This document shows positions 22,754 through 35,020 of a stretch of DNA of 64,000 nucleotides, piece after piece (within the stretch, counting starts at the first letter, position 1; the number at the start of each line of letters is the position of its first letter). Source of the stretch: Gamsiella multidivaricata. Taxonomy: Eukaryota; Mortierellomycota; Mortierellomycetes; Mortierellales; Mortierellaceae. Location: positions 186,001 to 250,000 of the forward strand of contig NW_026251751.1 in NCBI RefSeq assembly GCF_025024155.1. The letters run 5' to 3'. The position numbers and the translations under genes are program-made. The notes under the pieces were generated by a model. The model saw nothing but the letters and a program-made list of their open reading frames with translations, was not told the DNA's origin and searched no databases.

Positions 22754-25700
22754 TTACTCCACAGGTCCCATTTGCATGATCTTAACCACCATCGAGGTCC
22801 AGCCCGTGAATGGATGGCTGCGATTGCCCACTCCCGTATTTTCGGTATAGTGCTCCCACACGTATCCTGTGCGTTCATATTCCTATGAGAATATGGGAAT
22901 CCAATAGAAAAAAGGTTTCCGATATGAGTCGACTAAGGCGAAAAGCAATAGCAATGTAGGGTCAAATAGTCCTAAAAAAAACATCCTTACCTTGTAAACG
23001 TTATTGATAATGTTCTCGCGAAGCTCGTTATAGATCTTCTTGCTCTTGTCCTGGTATGGCCCTTTGCCAATATAATTCTATTTTCACAGTGTCGTTCACA
23101 AGCATAAGCAAATTAACTTATATATCAAGACACATCGCAATCTTACTTTTTCATAAAGCATGTGCGGAGTAAATTATTTTCCACATAAAACTTACAGTCT
23201 TCAAAGAGTGCAGCACCAGGTAGTTGATATTAACCCACACAGGACCCCTCCAGTAGTTCTCGCCCGTTCCTGCAAACTTATCTTTCGCCGACAGCGAACG
23301 CAAACCAAATGGCGTCCACAGCTCCTCAGGATCATACATCAGATCGAGAATATATCCCAACTTCTCAGATTCGGGGTCCAGGATTCCAAGCGACATCGGG
23401 AACAACGAAATATATCCCTTGTGACACACATGGTAGCTTTCGTCTTCCTCATCCACAGTCAGATCGCAGTACACCTTCTCTTTCTCGTTCCAGTGGAGGT
23501 CTAGTAGCCAAAGGCAAAAACATGCATAAATAACGTAAACATTCGCCTCTCTCGCTATGGCGCTCACTTCGCGTAAAGTCATTAACGTACCATCGATATT
23601 GGCAGCGATAGCTTTGTAGTGATCTTCGAGCTCTTCAACATCATCCTCTTCCCCAAGGATTTCGGCAATGTTTTTCAGATTGCGGCTCATAAATCCGATC
23701 CACGACAACAGGTCCACATGCAACTCTGCGACACTAGGCCGCGGCGCTCTGGGATAGTCATCCAATCCAGATGTCAGCGTATGTGTCGCCGTACGACCTC
23801 CCCAGCGGTATCCCTCAACACGAGATCGCGACTCGCGCCCGTATTCTCGAATACGTCCACGCATCGTTTTCCTCATCCAGTGATAGTTCGTAATTAGCTT
23901 GGGATACAGTCTGCTCAGGTACTCTAATGCAAGTTTGGGATTCAACAAATGTGCGTTCGTGACATCCTGCTCCTGGCTGCTCTTCGCACCGAACGGCGTC
24001 TGATTCGATTCTCCAAATGCATCCACCGCGAAGCTCTGGGTCACGTTCTGGAGACGATCCAAGTACGAACTGATAGCCATAATGAGCGTCGGGGGATTGG
24101 CATGCTCAGGGTATTGGACATGAAACTCTGATCGGACACGACCTCTGGCCTCATCACCCAAGATCTGCTCTCTCTGGATCCATCCGTTATAGTCCTGTCG
24201 GTTGAACCAGCTCTCGATAATCTCCAGACTGAGATCGTTGTCCCATTGACCAATCATCGTCTGGTGGAAACCTTCGTCCCAATAGAATCCTCGAGGGAAA
24301 AACGAGCGGGAGGGAACGGCACTGAAAAGAGAGGCTGGAGGAGTGGGCTGTGGGTCGGGGTGGGGACGACGTGCGACGGGCCCTTCCAGATGGTCGTACT
24401 GGCCGTCTTCATACGTCGGCGACTCGTCAATAATTGATGTTCCATAAAAGTACCTTGACACACACCAACGACAAAAGGTTGAAGTCAGTATAAGCTGATC
24501 GTGAATTGTATCCCATACTCAGCCGCCACCACTACTGCTAGTCATTTCGCATGTACCCAATGCCTCCGATCAGGTTGCTGAAGGTCGCCTTGGCAAACTC
24601 GACCATTGAATCATTGAATCCATGGCGCTTAAGCTGGAGCGTCTTTTCAAAGCGCTCGTCAAAAGCATTCTCGGCCATATCAATTTTTGAGGTGATAACC
24701 TGACTCGTCACTGGATGTTGCGAGGATTTCGAGCTGAACCTGACTTCGAACTAGAGTAAACAGAGATAAATAATGGAAATGTGTTGCTCAATACTAATCT
24801 CATTGTGGCATGAGCTGGCGCCTATGAAGTCGCTCCACGACACCCTCTCACCCTCACCTCAAACTCAGCATCGTAGTGCATTTGAAAGACCAGGATAGTG
24901 GGCTGTCCATCGATGAATTCGTCTGGGAAGGAAAATAAATCCTTGGGTGGCAGTTCGGCCTTTCCAGACCGTTTAAGTTCTTGGGCTCCTTGGATGATCA
25001 CATTCCGTACATAATCTACAGTTGCGAAAAGGTATGAGGTATGCGAGTAAGCTGGATGTTCAGCATCGAACTCGAAGCCATGTCGATCGTCGTAAAAAAA
25101 AAAAAAAATCAAGGGTGGGGGATGTACCTTTGACACGCCAGACAGTTCCTGCGGGTGGGCTTGCACCAAAGAAGTGGATGGGATCATCCTTGTTAGACCC
25201 TTTGGCTATACAAAAAATATCCACGGTCCAGACTTAGTATGTCGTCCATTCATGATCTGACCTGGTACGCTATCCCGCATCGGAGATAACGAACGTACTC
25301 TGTTCGAGGACAAACTCAAAATCGCCGAGATCCTTAGCATCTCCATCAAACACGATCGGCGATGTCACCTTCTATAATTTCAGAGGATCAAAGGAGCATC
25401 ATGTTAGTATATAATGATCTGTCCAATCTCTTTTTACAACCCTTTGCCCTGTCGCGATCATGAAAACAGGTAACGTACAAAGTTTTCCGGGACCAACTTA
25501 AATTGCCCCTCGCCATCGATCCCGATATAATACAATCCAGCAATGGACATTGGCTTCTCTACATGCACAAAACGTGACACAGAATATCGATGAGTAAGCA
25601 AAGTGCGTCCAATAGTCTCAGCTGTCGGCGATTTCGCAAGCCATCCATCCAGTCAATTCCGTGTAACGTATGATTACCTTTACGAATCGGCTTTCCCGAG

Positions 25701-26439
25701 ATCCTCACTCCCCACGATCCACCTACAAAGTCCCCTCCACACACAAAAAAAAAAAAAAGAAAAAAAAAAGATTGCAACAGATCAGAAAATCAGATAAGCC
25801 CAGCCCATAGGTCCGATCTAGAATCACCGAAAAACACGAATATCTTGCCATGATCGCCCCCAGGAACCTTGATAAACTCTGTTTTGAGCTCCACATTGTT
25901 ACGAGTGTCCTTCAACTGCTGAACGCCAAATGTCCGTCCATCGTTCTTGAGCCAACCATATTTCTCAAATCCATCGCGTTCCTCGCATCCGTGTCGTATA
26001 TCTAATGTTCATTCCATACAAATAACAAAATATGTCCATATAAGGACCATTTGTTCTTTTCTCCAAAGCGTAGCCAAATCAAACATGAAACTTTGGACTT
26101 ACTGTTGACGCCAGCGTAATTCTGGGTACCGTACCACATCAATCCCGTCATGACCGTATCCGGCAACCGTGGTCGGGTTCCAAAATAGAGGTTTGGTCGA
26201 TAGAGTCCCCAGAGCAAAGACTGGTTCTGGGCTTTGGCGGCTGCGAGGGCAGAGTTCTCGTCGTTCAAGAGACTTGGGTCGCCATGGGTGAAGCGGATGT
26301 TGTTCAGGAACGAGTTGGTGGCGTCCATGGAGGAATCCTCTTGGGCGGAATGAGACACGACGGCAACGCTCAAGAAAAGCGTGCCCACGGCGACGAGGGG
26401 GCCAAGGGAGAGCCAAGACCGTAGCTTGGGTCTGTTCAT
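22754..26439 (-). CDS. CWH41: Mannosyl-oligosaccharide glucosidase (ER glucosidase I, GH63)
   Basis: Removes the terminal alpha-1,2-linked glucose from N-glycans in the ER. Twelve exons fit in phase on the minus strand: 26439-26103, 26001-25828, 25722-25678, 25558-25479, 25371-25299, 25205-25128, 25015-24858, 24750-24557, 24453-23591, 23500-23196, 23077-22991, 22882-22754, giving 840 aa, close to the yeast enzyme. The N-terminus MNRPKLRSW is followed by one hydrophobic signal-anchor (LGPLVAVGTLFLSVAVV), as expected for a type II ER protein. Motifs include LLWGLYRPNLYFG, RPRLPDTVMTGLMWYG, FPRGFYWDEGFH, GWIQREQILGDEA, the catalytic LTSGLDDYPRA and ENYWRGPVWVNINYL. A T-rich intron after exon 6 includes an alternative open frame that was not used. 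Confidence 0.92.
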
Positions 26440-26779
26440 GGTTTGAAGAGGGGTGGTTTTGGGGTGAAGAAGGGGGATGAAGCGGAAGGAGGGAAGGACG
26501 AGATGATGGTGGAGCGAGGGGAAGAGGGGAAGAGGAATCACGTCGAATCGGCCAATCATGCGTCGTTTAGTTTTCGACGTTATTTTCAAAGGTACACACA
26601 CTTTCTATGTATTGACATACTCTAGAAGCAGTGGGTCGAATCTACCTATAGCTCTCGGTGCTCAATCTGCTGACGGTGACGACCATCGGTCCTGGTCCAC
26701 TTCTTGCTGTAATTCATGTTGCCATTGCCGTTGCGCCGCTTGGTCGTATATGGGTTTATCGCTCGCATTCGAGATACTG

Positions 26780-27820
26780 GTCGCCTTGACCGCTGGATCC
26801 TCCTCCTCCCTACCCTTTCAGAGCCGCCCCATCTTCCTCATCTCCACCGATATTGCTTCCGATTGTGGTCGTCCCCATGGCACGCTCAACCTCCTCGTTC
26901 ACGTTCTTCCGTGTGAATCGACAGACTTGGTCTCTTTGTCATTATAATCCTCATTACTCACACTCAACCTCTCCCCCCTCCCCAAAACAGCAACCTACAC
27001 TCGTCCAGGTCTTTCTTTTTGGCCCTGTGGACCTTCTTCATTTGCGTATATCTGTTGCTATGCGAGTCAAAGGCGTCCTTTGTCTGTGAATAACCGCTCA
27101 CGCTGCTGATGGGCATGCTCTTTACGCCAAACAGGTCCGAGAACAAATCCTCGTCGTCGGCCCACACTCCTGTTGCCTTTATCGTCCTTGAGAAATCCGA
27201 GATCACGTCGGTCAAAGAACGCATATGTCCATGAGAATGGACCAACTCGAGTCCAACCTCGGTAACAACCCGCATGTTGTTCCTGCATCGGTCCATAGTC
27301 CGCCCGTGCTCCGAACTATCTTCCACATTACTGATTGAGGTTGAATCACCTCCAAACAACAGCTCGCACGCCCTCAACATAATATCATCCTCTCCTCTCT
27401 CCATCAAGGCTATGTATCCATCCTTTGTCTCTCAGTTCATGTCTGTTGAGAAACTCCTCCGACGACATCTTAGCACCATGAGACCCCTCATGCGCCTTGC
27501 CAATCTTCATACGCCCATTCGAGTTATCGTTCACACTGCTGGTCAAGTTACTGTCCTCTCTGAACAAGTCCCAAACAAACTAGGGCACTCGAATTCAAAT
27601 CGGTCCTCTTTCTCCTTACGACAATTGTTCAAGTCGTAGAGTAAGCCCTTGTGGACCAAAGAGTCACCACTATGATTAATCCGGAAAGATCGCTTGCCGT
27701 GCCTGATTTTCGACCGTTGCGTCCGTCGTCGATCAGCGTGCTGCGGTTCAATTCTATCGGTACCGAGCCTGCCATGGTGGTGAACGCGATTAGAAGCAGA
27801 GACAGGAATTGGAACTTCAT
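26780..27820 (-). pseudogene. Secreted-protein gene with apparent frameshifts
   Basis: ATG at 27820 opens a clear signal peptide (MKFQFLSLLLIAFTTMAGS) and ~48 mature residues. Coding-like sequence then continues in other frames: HKGLLYDLNNCRKEKEDRFE, a SNLTSSVNDNSNGRMKIG block, LNRHELRDK followed by KDGYIALMERGEDDIMLRAC after a one-base shift, then a 140-residue stretch to about 26970 with LVHSHGHMRSLTDVISD. A possible last piece with NVNEEVERAMGTTT lies near 26820. One GTAAGG...TTCAG pair exists but does not restore frame. Either a secreted-protein pseudogene or a gene with unusual introns or sequence errors. No family recognised. Confidence 0.4.
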
Positions 27821-28424
27821 ACTGGATGCTTCTAAGCAGGGTCTGCTGGAGATGCCGTGTTGTCAAAGGTATGTGGGTGGGGTCGCGCGTTGTTGTCGGT
27901 GTTGATGATGAATAATGCTAAGCGTTATTGACTGGTTGACAGTCTGAAGTCGCCATCTGGGACCATATTTATACAAGCTACTCAGCTGATTGCCAGCTAT
28001 GTGAAAAGGTGTGCCCCCTCAAGGATCGTCATTGTAAACGCGTCCTGTTCGTAATTTGCGTATACCGACTGGTAAAGATACTAAGGGCTGCCAATAAGCT
28101 GACGCCCGATACAACATTGCAGCAGGTGGCTGCACATCCGCGCTCTTTTGTTGCCCATGAGAGACCCACACCTCCTTATTTTCGTTCAGAAAGACATCCA
28201 AGGACACTTCAGAAAGGAATCTCTGATAGCCCTGGCAGGGATGGCCACGACAGATGATTGGCAAAGAGAGTCATGTCCACAGCCTGAAATGAAGAGTGTG
28301 CTTTTGCTAGATGATATATATATATATTTTTTTGGTGTTTTAATGAAATTACATGGATAAAGCGCAAACTGGTAAACAAAAAGAGTGAACAACGCATTCG
28401 TTGCTGCTCTCTCCCTTCTTTATC
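27821..28424. other. Intergenic, nothing recognised
   Basis: About 600 bp between the damaged secreted-protein gene and PHO88, both on the minus strand. It serves as the 3' flank of PHO88 and probable upstream region of the other gene. No conserved frame seen. Confidence 0.5.
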
Positions 28425-29003
28425 TTACAAATCCTTCTTCGACTCTGACTTTCCGGCCTTTGTCTCGGCCTTCTCGGCCTTCTTGATCGCAGCCTTCTCA
28501 GCAGCCTCGGACTGCTCGTTGCTAGCTCCAGTCAAGGCCGCAAATGGGTTATCGGCCTTCCAAGGACGCTTCAGGTCGCCCTCAGCGGGCTTGCCAAACA
28601 GATGAACCTGTGCCCACTTGCTCTGCAGCGCATTCTTGACGGGCAGGATCGACTGGACGACCAAGGGACGGATCACGCCAAACTGGAAGTGCAAGAAGAC
28701 CATCAGGGCCAAGCCAATGAGGGCCTGCTTCTGCGCCTGGGCGTTCTGCTCAAGATCGTAGGCCATGTTTGTGGTCGTCACCAGCTTGGGCTCCTCGCCG
28801 GACATGGGCTTGGGCTGGTCGAGATACTTGAGAACAGCCGTGTCCTTCTTGGCCATAACCCTCTTCTTGATGATGAAGGAGATTCCGAGAACGATGACCT
28901 GGGCGGTAACGTAGGCTCCCAAGATGAGCTGCTTAGTCTTTGTGTCCTCGAGATCCAGACGGTTGGTGATCTGCATCGAACCCATCACCAGGGCCATGTT
29001 CAT
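28425..29003 (-). CDS. PHO88: PHO88/SND3 family ER membrane protein
   Basis: 192 aa from ATG 29003. In yeast Pho88/Snd3 is an ER membrane protein of the SRP-independent (SND) targeting route, first found through phosphate uptake. The sequence has MQITNRLDLED near the start, a hydrophobic segment (LGAYVTAQVIVLGISFII), the family landmarks LDQPKPMSGEEPK and VHLFGKPAEGDLKRPW, a second hydrophobic stretch (LIGLALMVFLHFQFGVI) and a Lys/Glu-rich C-tail. Family proteins usually begin several residues earlier. The base before this ATG follows a CTATTAG acceptor, so a tiny upstream first exon is likely but was not located. Confidence 0.85.
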   Translation of the reverse strand: MNMALVMGSMQITNRLDLEDTKTKQLILGAYVTAQVIVLGISFIIKKRVMAKKDTAVLKYLDQPKPMSGEEPKLVTTTNMAYDLEQNAQAQKQALIGLALMVFLHFQFGVIRPLVVQSILPVKNALQSKWAQVHLFGKPAEGDLKRPWKADNPFAALTGASNEQSEAAEKAAIKKAEKAETKAGKSESKKDL

Positions 29004-29239
29004 AATCTAATAGAGAATCGATGAGATAGCCTGTAAGAATTTGCGCTTCACTGAACAATGATCGTACATTCTTGTTGGCAACGGTCGGTCGTGTTTGGTA
29101 TAAAGTGCTTTCCCCTGATGCACTGTTTGGAGGAAGGGGAAATGGGTCCTTTCAGGTTTCCTCAATGGCCTATAATAGCGACCAGATCCTCACAACAGCG
29201 AGTTTTCAACTTTGTCCGGTTGTATTCCCTGCTGATGAT

Positions 29240-29270
<31 letters not shown>

Positions 29271-32200
29271 CGCAGTGTTGTTTCGGTCACTCTGCGATGT
29301 TCCTGAAGTCCCATGATGAAGTTACGGTCGTATTATGTTCTTATGAGGCTCAGATGAGTCCTGATCCTGCAAGATGAAAGATCTGTTGATCATCCTATGC
29401 AGTGTGCTTCCTGTGCTATTCCTGTGCCCAGTGTCAAGCCGCTCTTGTGGTACATCTGCGTTTTCTCACCTGTGCGTTCATGTTGGCTGTGTTGGCTTGA
29501 CGTTGCGGGAGGGGAGGATGAAGAAAGAAGGATGGATGGGAGGGGGGGGGAAAGAAAGGAAAGGGAAGACGCTGGATGACCGTGGGATGACCGCAAAAAG
29601 AACAAATGGAACGAATAAGTCAGAGAGCTAAACAGGTCCTGCTTCCATCTCGACCAATCAGATTGCTTAGAATGGCGCGCTGTCCCTCGATTGATTTTGT
29701 GCCACGCTCTTGTGCGATCGGCTCTTGTACACCTCCAATGGTCAGTAGATAACTTTGATCCGCATAGAAAAACCCAGCCTGGACATTAGCCTTTTTTTTT
29801 TTCTTTAAAGAACTGGTATAAGCTGAAAGTCCTCTGGTGCTATGCTGTCCGATCTACGCCATCGATTGCTGCATTGGCAGGTATCGTCTGTACAGATCAG
29901 GGATTTGATTTAGAGGGTAAAGACATGGCCCTGCTCCTGCTTGTGCAACCTAGCTGATCTTTTATTCAGCATCAGTTGATCGAAAGCAGCTGTGCTGTCG
30001 CCTTTAATGCTCGGTAAAAGCTGCACACGTGGGGTGGAATGCCTGACATTCCTTAGCTTCATATTTATTCCGCTATCCTTCTCTATCCGCTATAAGTTGC
30101 CCGCTCCAATGTATTCTAACAAGTATGCAACATACATGAGTCGGGGAGGAAAAGGGGTTTCTATTTCATGACGAAGAACAGCTGGACAAATATCATTGAC
30201 AAAAGTGGGAGACGCGGCCCATGGGACGGATAAAACAAATTCCCCGTATAGAAAACTACATGCGGGTCATTCTGTCTTTTTTTTTTTTTTTTTTATTCTA
30301 GTAGAACGCGTTACCAGAAACGTAGGAACACGACTACGTGAGGAGCAAATGTAGTCCCGCTGCTGTTGCACAAGCTGTGTACATAAACCTTATTGCACGT
30401 AAAGATGTGTAGCAGACGTGAAGAGTATGGTTCACTCCGCGGAGACTAGGGCCATCAATGCGCTTCAGCCAAACCACGTACTATGCGCTGTAGGCTGATT
30501 TTCCACACGACTCTTGGCGGCGTTGTCGTGGTTCAGCTTAGAATACCTATCTCCGACCACCCATGGCGAATGACATACTAGAAAATATAAATAAAAAAAA
30601 GGAGGAGGTAAAAAAGCAATTGCTCTAAACATGTATCGATCAAAACAATGACGACCCCTGTACCCTAATAAACGTATCTCATATCCCAATGTAGTGGTCT
30701 TTCATCTTTTGCTGCACGTCTTTTTTTTTTTTTTTTTTTTTTTTTTGATGTAACACAATTCGGCGTTCTGGGTTGAAGAAGTACTCAAGAATATTTGATC
30801 ACCGCGAAATGAACAATTCGTCTTGTTTTTATTAGACCAATAAAGATGGGAACTTGGATCAAATCCCTAAATTGGTTTTGCTCACTTTGTATCTTTGAGG
30901 GAAATATAGTCTAGGAGTTGTAGAGTTGTTACGCGTCAGCATTCCAGAGCGGTGGAGGCATCGGATCAAAGATATGTAATACGGTACCTATGAGAACCTG
31001 CATACAAAGTGATGTTAAGTAATATGGCGCGCAGTAAATATTTTTGTTCCGACTGCGACTGCAGGCAGGACATTGGCGTCAAATGCCAAGGAAATACGCC
31101 TAGCAAGAAAACAACCAAAGGCGATGGGTGGCGCATACAGAAGATCGAGAAGGGTAAGCCAAGGGCGGACCTAAGAATTGCTGGGTGTGCAGGATTGTGC
31201 AATGCCGAGGAGTGGGTCTCATTCGCGAGGAATGACACTGCGCACTCCACCCCTCCGATCGTGCCGTAGCCGAGAGAATCCATCTAGTGGGACGAAAGAA
31301 AGGAAAGAAGGCATCAGATGTGGCATTGCTGTCAATGTGACACTGGGACATGGGACATTGCCCATCGGATAACGTGCGTAGGTCACAGGAAGGGCGCTAG
31401 CCAAGGCGATAAAAATACTAGGGGGGTGCACCGCATGAGAACGGAACGAGGCCAAGGACAGGAATAGGCTTTCCCCAGAGGAGTGATCGGCACGAACGGT
31501 TGTAGTCAAAGGACTAAAAAAGTGTACGCCCGCAGCATGAAATGCGGACAGGCAAGTCGTCTAAAAAAGGAAGGGAGGGAGGGAGGGGCATGAAAAAGAT
31601 AAGGAGGAAAGACATTGTGCCGTTGCGGCCGCATCATCGCATGACAAGATTCTGCGCTAAAATGGAAGACAAGGACCGTTTCACCGAAAGGGCGCTTTCC
31701 GCTTTCCATTGGCCGCTGTAGTAGTCTATTATGAGCATGCAATTAGAGGGCAGGAGTGAGAGCAATCATAGTCAAACACGTCTTCCAGATGTTTTATTTT
31801 TGTTTTTTTCGACGCCCACTCAGCTCACAGACATTTCCCCCTTCCTTCACAAACAGACAGCACCGCCCGCCTGCACACATGGCCGGCGCATGTGCGCCAC
31901 TGCCGCATCTGTCCGCTGTCTCTGTTCAATACATTGGATAGATAGTTAGGTAGTCTAAAGCACAGCTCCGCCTTCTTTACTTTTATCAGTGTTCAATACG
32001 TCGATGGATGGATGCGTGCGTGAGTGAGTGAACGGGTCGGGGGAACGGAATATTCAGTTCCGTCTGGGTGCTCGGATGAGAATAAGTTCCTTTGCCGCAA
32101 CATATTCGGGGCAGATTGAGTGAGTAACAGTAGCATGATTATTTGATTATTGAGAGAGAGCAAAATCGACGAAAGTCTTGGCATTTTAAGGTTCTGTTTG

Positions 32201-33597
32201 CCAAGAAATCGATGTTACACAGGGGAGGGAGCAAATCAGACGAGCGGGACACAGGGGAGTACAGGGAACGAAGGATTTCTTGGCAGCGCCAAGAAATAAA
32301 ACATTTATCGCTTTATCGTTGTACTTGCTCAGTGCATATGTCTCGGACAGGCAGAGGAAAACCATAATAACCTGCTGTGAAATGAGCGAATGGCACCTCA
32401 TCCAGGGTGCAAATGCAAAGGGGATTATCACGCTCATGCTACATATCGTACATGCAGTCGATTCAACGGATGCCCTTCCGCCACTTGCCCAACTCAGATG
32501 CGCTCTACGTGTACAGTAGCCGATTACGAATGGCGCCATGTACGACCCACATCCACAAGCAGATGGCGAAGGAAGGGAGGCGTACAAAGTGGGTGGCCAA
32601 GTCCTCCGATCCACCAGTCGATCCAATTGTTTGCTGCCAAGAGAATCCTCTGCTCCGCCGAGTGCCAAGGCATCTGGGTTTTCTTTTTTCGGTTCATTTG
32701 ATTTCATTTCAGGTCATTAATGTCCTACGCCAGCTTTGCTCGTTTCGCCTTTGATCTCCTTTCCTCGGAGACACCGGCATGTGGCATAAAATAAAATCAA
32801 AGAGCAGTAGACGAGAGCAATTGAGATAGCAGATATCTACCAAAGATAATTGAATTGGCCCTTTTGTACGCACTGTAGACTGTTGTCGATCAAGAAGAGG
32901 GCGATCAGCGTACCAGCGTGCGTGCGCACGAATACTGTCTGCAGTGCAGGTGCATGAGACAACCCTGTCGGTATTCCGTCTACCCTTTCTTTTTGCTCAG
33001 AGTCGAAACTGGACGAGTATCCGAACGCTGGGATTTCCATCGTGGAGAAGAAAGAATGAAAGGGTCGACAGAGGCAGGCGAAGGGTGTGTGTGGGTGTGG
33101 GTGTCGCACTAGACTAGCAAAGTGTCTAAGTGTGTAGGTGTCTCTTTCATTTTGCTGTGTGGGTGGGTCACTCACTCACTATAGAAAAACACACATAAAA
33201 CATATACAACGCTACAACACACGCGCGAAGACAAGAAAGGAGGGAACGGCAGGAAGGACGTAAAAATAGACGGGTATTCAATTTTCGACTCGATTCAATT
33301 GGATTCAATTCGCAGTTTGTATTCGAAACGGGCGACAACAAACGACGCACAAAGCGAGCGAGGGGACGAACGTGCGTTATTTTGCAGGTCTAGTTTCCAG
33401 TAAGAGGAACAACTTTGTCTGCCGCATTCAATTGGGACAGAGTACTCGGCATGACATATCACTCACCGGATATGCATCCGTAGCAACATAGTCTCTATCT
33501 CTATTCACTCCCTTAGATTACAGCCGATACACACCTTCTCGCCCGTGGGTTTCCCTTTCCCTGGACGCCCCCTCCCTCTCCTCCTCTTCATCCGTCC
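29004..33597. other. 4.6-kb gap without a recognised gene
   Basis: No conserved domain was recognised on either strand. It has A runs at about 29241-29270, T runs at about 30279-30294 and 30720-30747, and scattered short frames such as 31009-31269 that match nothing I know. tRNA-like and rRNA-like sequence was looked for by eye and not found. The right-hand 500 bp are the probable upstream region of the zinc-finger gene. Confidence 0.5.
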
Positions 33598-33605
33598 TAT
33601 AAAAG
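33598..33605 (+). promoter_or_regulatory. TATA box candidate for the zinc-finger gene
   Basis: TATAAAAG, a good TATA match, 207 bp upstream of the chosen ATG at 33812, leaving room for an untranslated leader. Most genes in this window lack such a clear box. Confidence 0.5.
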
Positions 33606-33811
33606 GAACCACCACTGCCTTCCTCCTTCCGTCTTTTTTTGTTCTATTCTCTCTTAATCATCATTCTTCACGCAAACCAAAGACGCAGCTTGCAAACAGA
33701 CACGCAACTCGCAAACGCAGAAACAACCGCAAACAACCTTCTCTCCGAACGGCATCCCCACACACCTCCACGCTTCACCACTTGAACTCGACACCGCTCG
33801 ACACCTCTTCA

Positions 33812-35020
33812 ATGCAAGTCTCAACCTTCTCAAACAGCACAGCAGCACAGTATCCCTACAATCCCGACATGTTCTCTGCCACTTCTCCACAGCAGGCCCC
33901 AGCCCAGTATACCCTTCGCTCCCAGCCTGAGCAGAACCAACAGCAGCAGAATTCCGAAGACATGTTCTTCGCCCTCGAGCGCCTTCTGATGGGCATCTCC
34001 CCCTTCCCCCCTTCCATGCCCACGCTCGCCAAACCCACCTGCCCTTCCCTTGACGACCAGATCATGGCTGATATCCAGGCCGCGCCTTCCTCCATCCCCT
34101 CCATCATCCTCAACGAGCAATCTCTCGATCTCCTCCAGCAGCAGTACGCTCCCGTCTCCACTCACACCAACTCTGCCTTCCACTTCCCTCAGCACGATCA
34201 GTCCGACTGCTCCTCGACCTCCAGATCTGTTTCCCCTCCTTCGTCCCCTTACAGCATCTCCTCGTCCTCGGTCTCCTCCCCTGCCATCCCCCTACTCGAT
34301 AGCAACAGCAGCCCCATGTCCTCGGATTTGTATTGGATGGCTCCTTCCACCGCAAACACTCCGATGGTTGCACAGCAGCAAGCACAACAACAGGAATGGG
34401 AGTACTCGCTCTTTGACCAGATGAGCCTGCCCTTGACCATGACCGACTTCCAGAACTATGTTGCCCCCTCCGCTACCGAGAACACACCCTCGTTCTTGAG
34501 CCAGCCTCAACAACAGCACACTTCTCAGTTGTCGGCAAAGTCCTCTCTCAAGCAGGCCATCTCTACCAAGCAATCAAAATCTCACCACCGCCGGTCCTCC
34601 TCGAGCTGCTCCGCGATCTCCGCCTACGAGTCCACGGCCCACCGGGAGCACCGCGCCTCCTCAATCTCCTCCGTCTGCTCCGCAGCCTCCTCTACAACCT
34701 CGTCCTCGAATTCGAACACCCGTCCCGTCAAATCCTACTCCTGCGAGACCTGCGCGAAGCCCTTCCCGACGCGTACGCAGCTCAAGTCCCATATGGCCAT
34801 CCACACAGACTTGTTCCCCTTTCCCTGCGTGTATGCCGGTTGTGAGCTGCACTTCAAGCGCAAGCACGATCTCCGTCGCCATGTCGATGCCAAGCATGCG
34901 CTCGTGAAGAAGTACATCTGCACCGGTGGTTGCGGTGAAGGATTTGGTCGTCGCGATCAGATGGTCCGTCATCTCAGAAGGGGAAACTGCGGTCAGGGCC
35001 AGGGCTTCCAGACCGAGTGA
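33812..35020 (+). CDS. C2H2 zinc-finger transcription factor, Crz1-like finger arrangement
   Basis: Intronless, 402 aa from MQVSTFSNS; an upstream in-frame extension to 33545 spans the TATA box and is discarded. The N-terminal 300 residues are rich in Ser, Gln and Pro, typical of activation regions. Three C-terminal fingers follow: YSCETCAKPFPTRTQLKSHM (C-x2-C-x12-H-x3-H), FPCVYAGCELHFKRKHDLRR (C-x4-C-x12-H-x4-H) and CTGGCGEGFGRRDQMVRH ending in Cys rather than His (C-x3-C...H-x5-C). This set of a classical finger, a second finger and a last CCHC finger resembles calcineurin-responsive Crz1 and its relatives. No clear PxIxIT calcineurin-docking motif was seen, so the Crz1 assignment is tentative; a nuclear DNA-binding role is secure. 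Confidence 0.8.
   Translation: MQVSTFSNSTAAQYPYNPDMFSATSPQQAPAQYTLRSQPEQNQQQQNSEDMFFALERLLMGISPFPPSMPTLAKPTCPSLDDQIMADIQAAPSSIPSIILNEQSLDLLQQQYAPVSTHTNSAFHFPQHDQSDCSSTSRSVSPPSSPYSISSSSVSSPAIPLLDSNSSPMSSDLYWMAPSTANTPMVAQQQAQQQEWEYSLFDQMSLPLTMTDFQNYVAPSATENTPSFLSQPQQQHTSQLSAKSSLKQAISTKQSKSHHRRSSSSCSAISAYESTAHREHRASSISSVCSAASSTTSSSNSNTRPVKSYSCETCAKPFPTRTQLKSHMAIHTDLFPFPCVYAGCELHFKRKHDLRRHVDAKHALVKKYICTGGCGEGFGRRDQMVRHLRRGNCGQGQGFQTE

Noticed and set aside
25016..25127. Open frame continuing through the T-rich intron of GH63
   Set aside because: Only excision from the GTACAT donor to the CTGTAG acceptor keeps phase with both neighbouring exons and yields a total divisible by three.
32186..32707. 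173-codon minus-strand frame in the large gap
   Set aside because: No recognised motif or splice support; its length is compatible with chance.
29004..33597. tRNA, rRNA or CRISPR features
   Set aside because: Looked for box-B-like GGTTCGANTCC sequence, conserved rRNA blocks and regularly spaced repeats by eye; none found here or elsewhere in the window.
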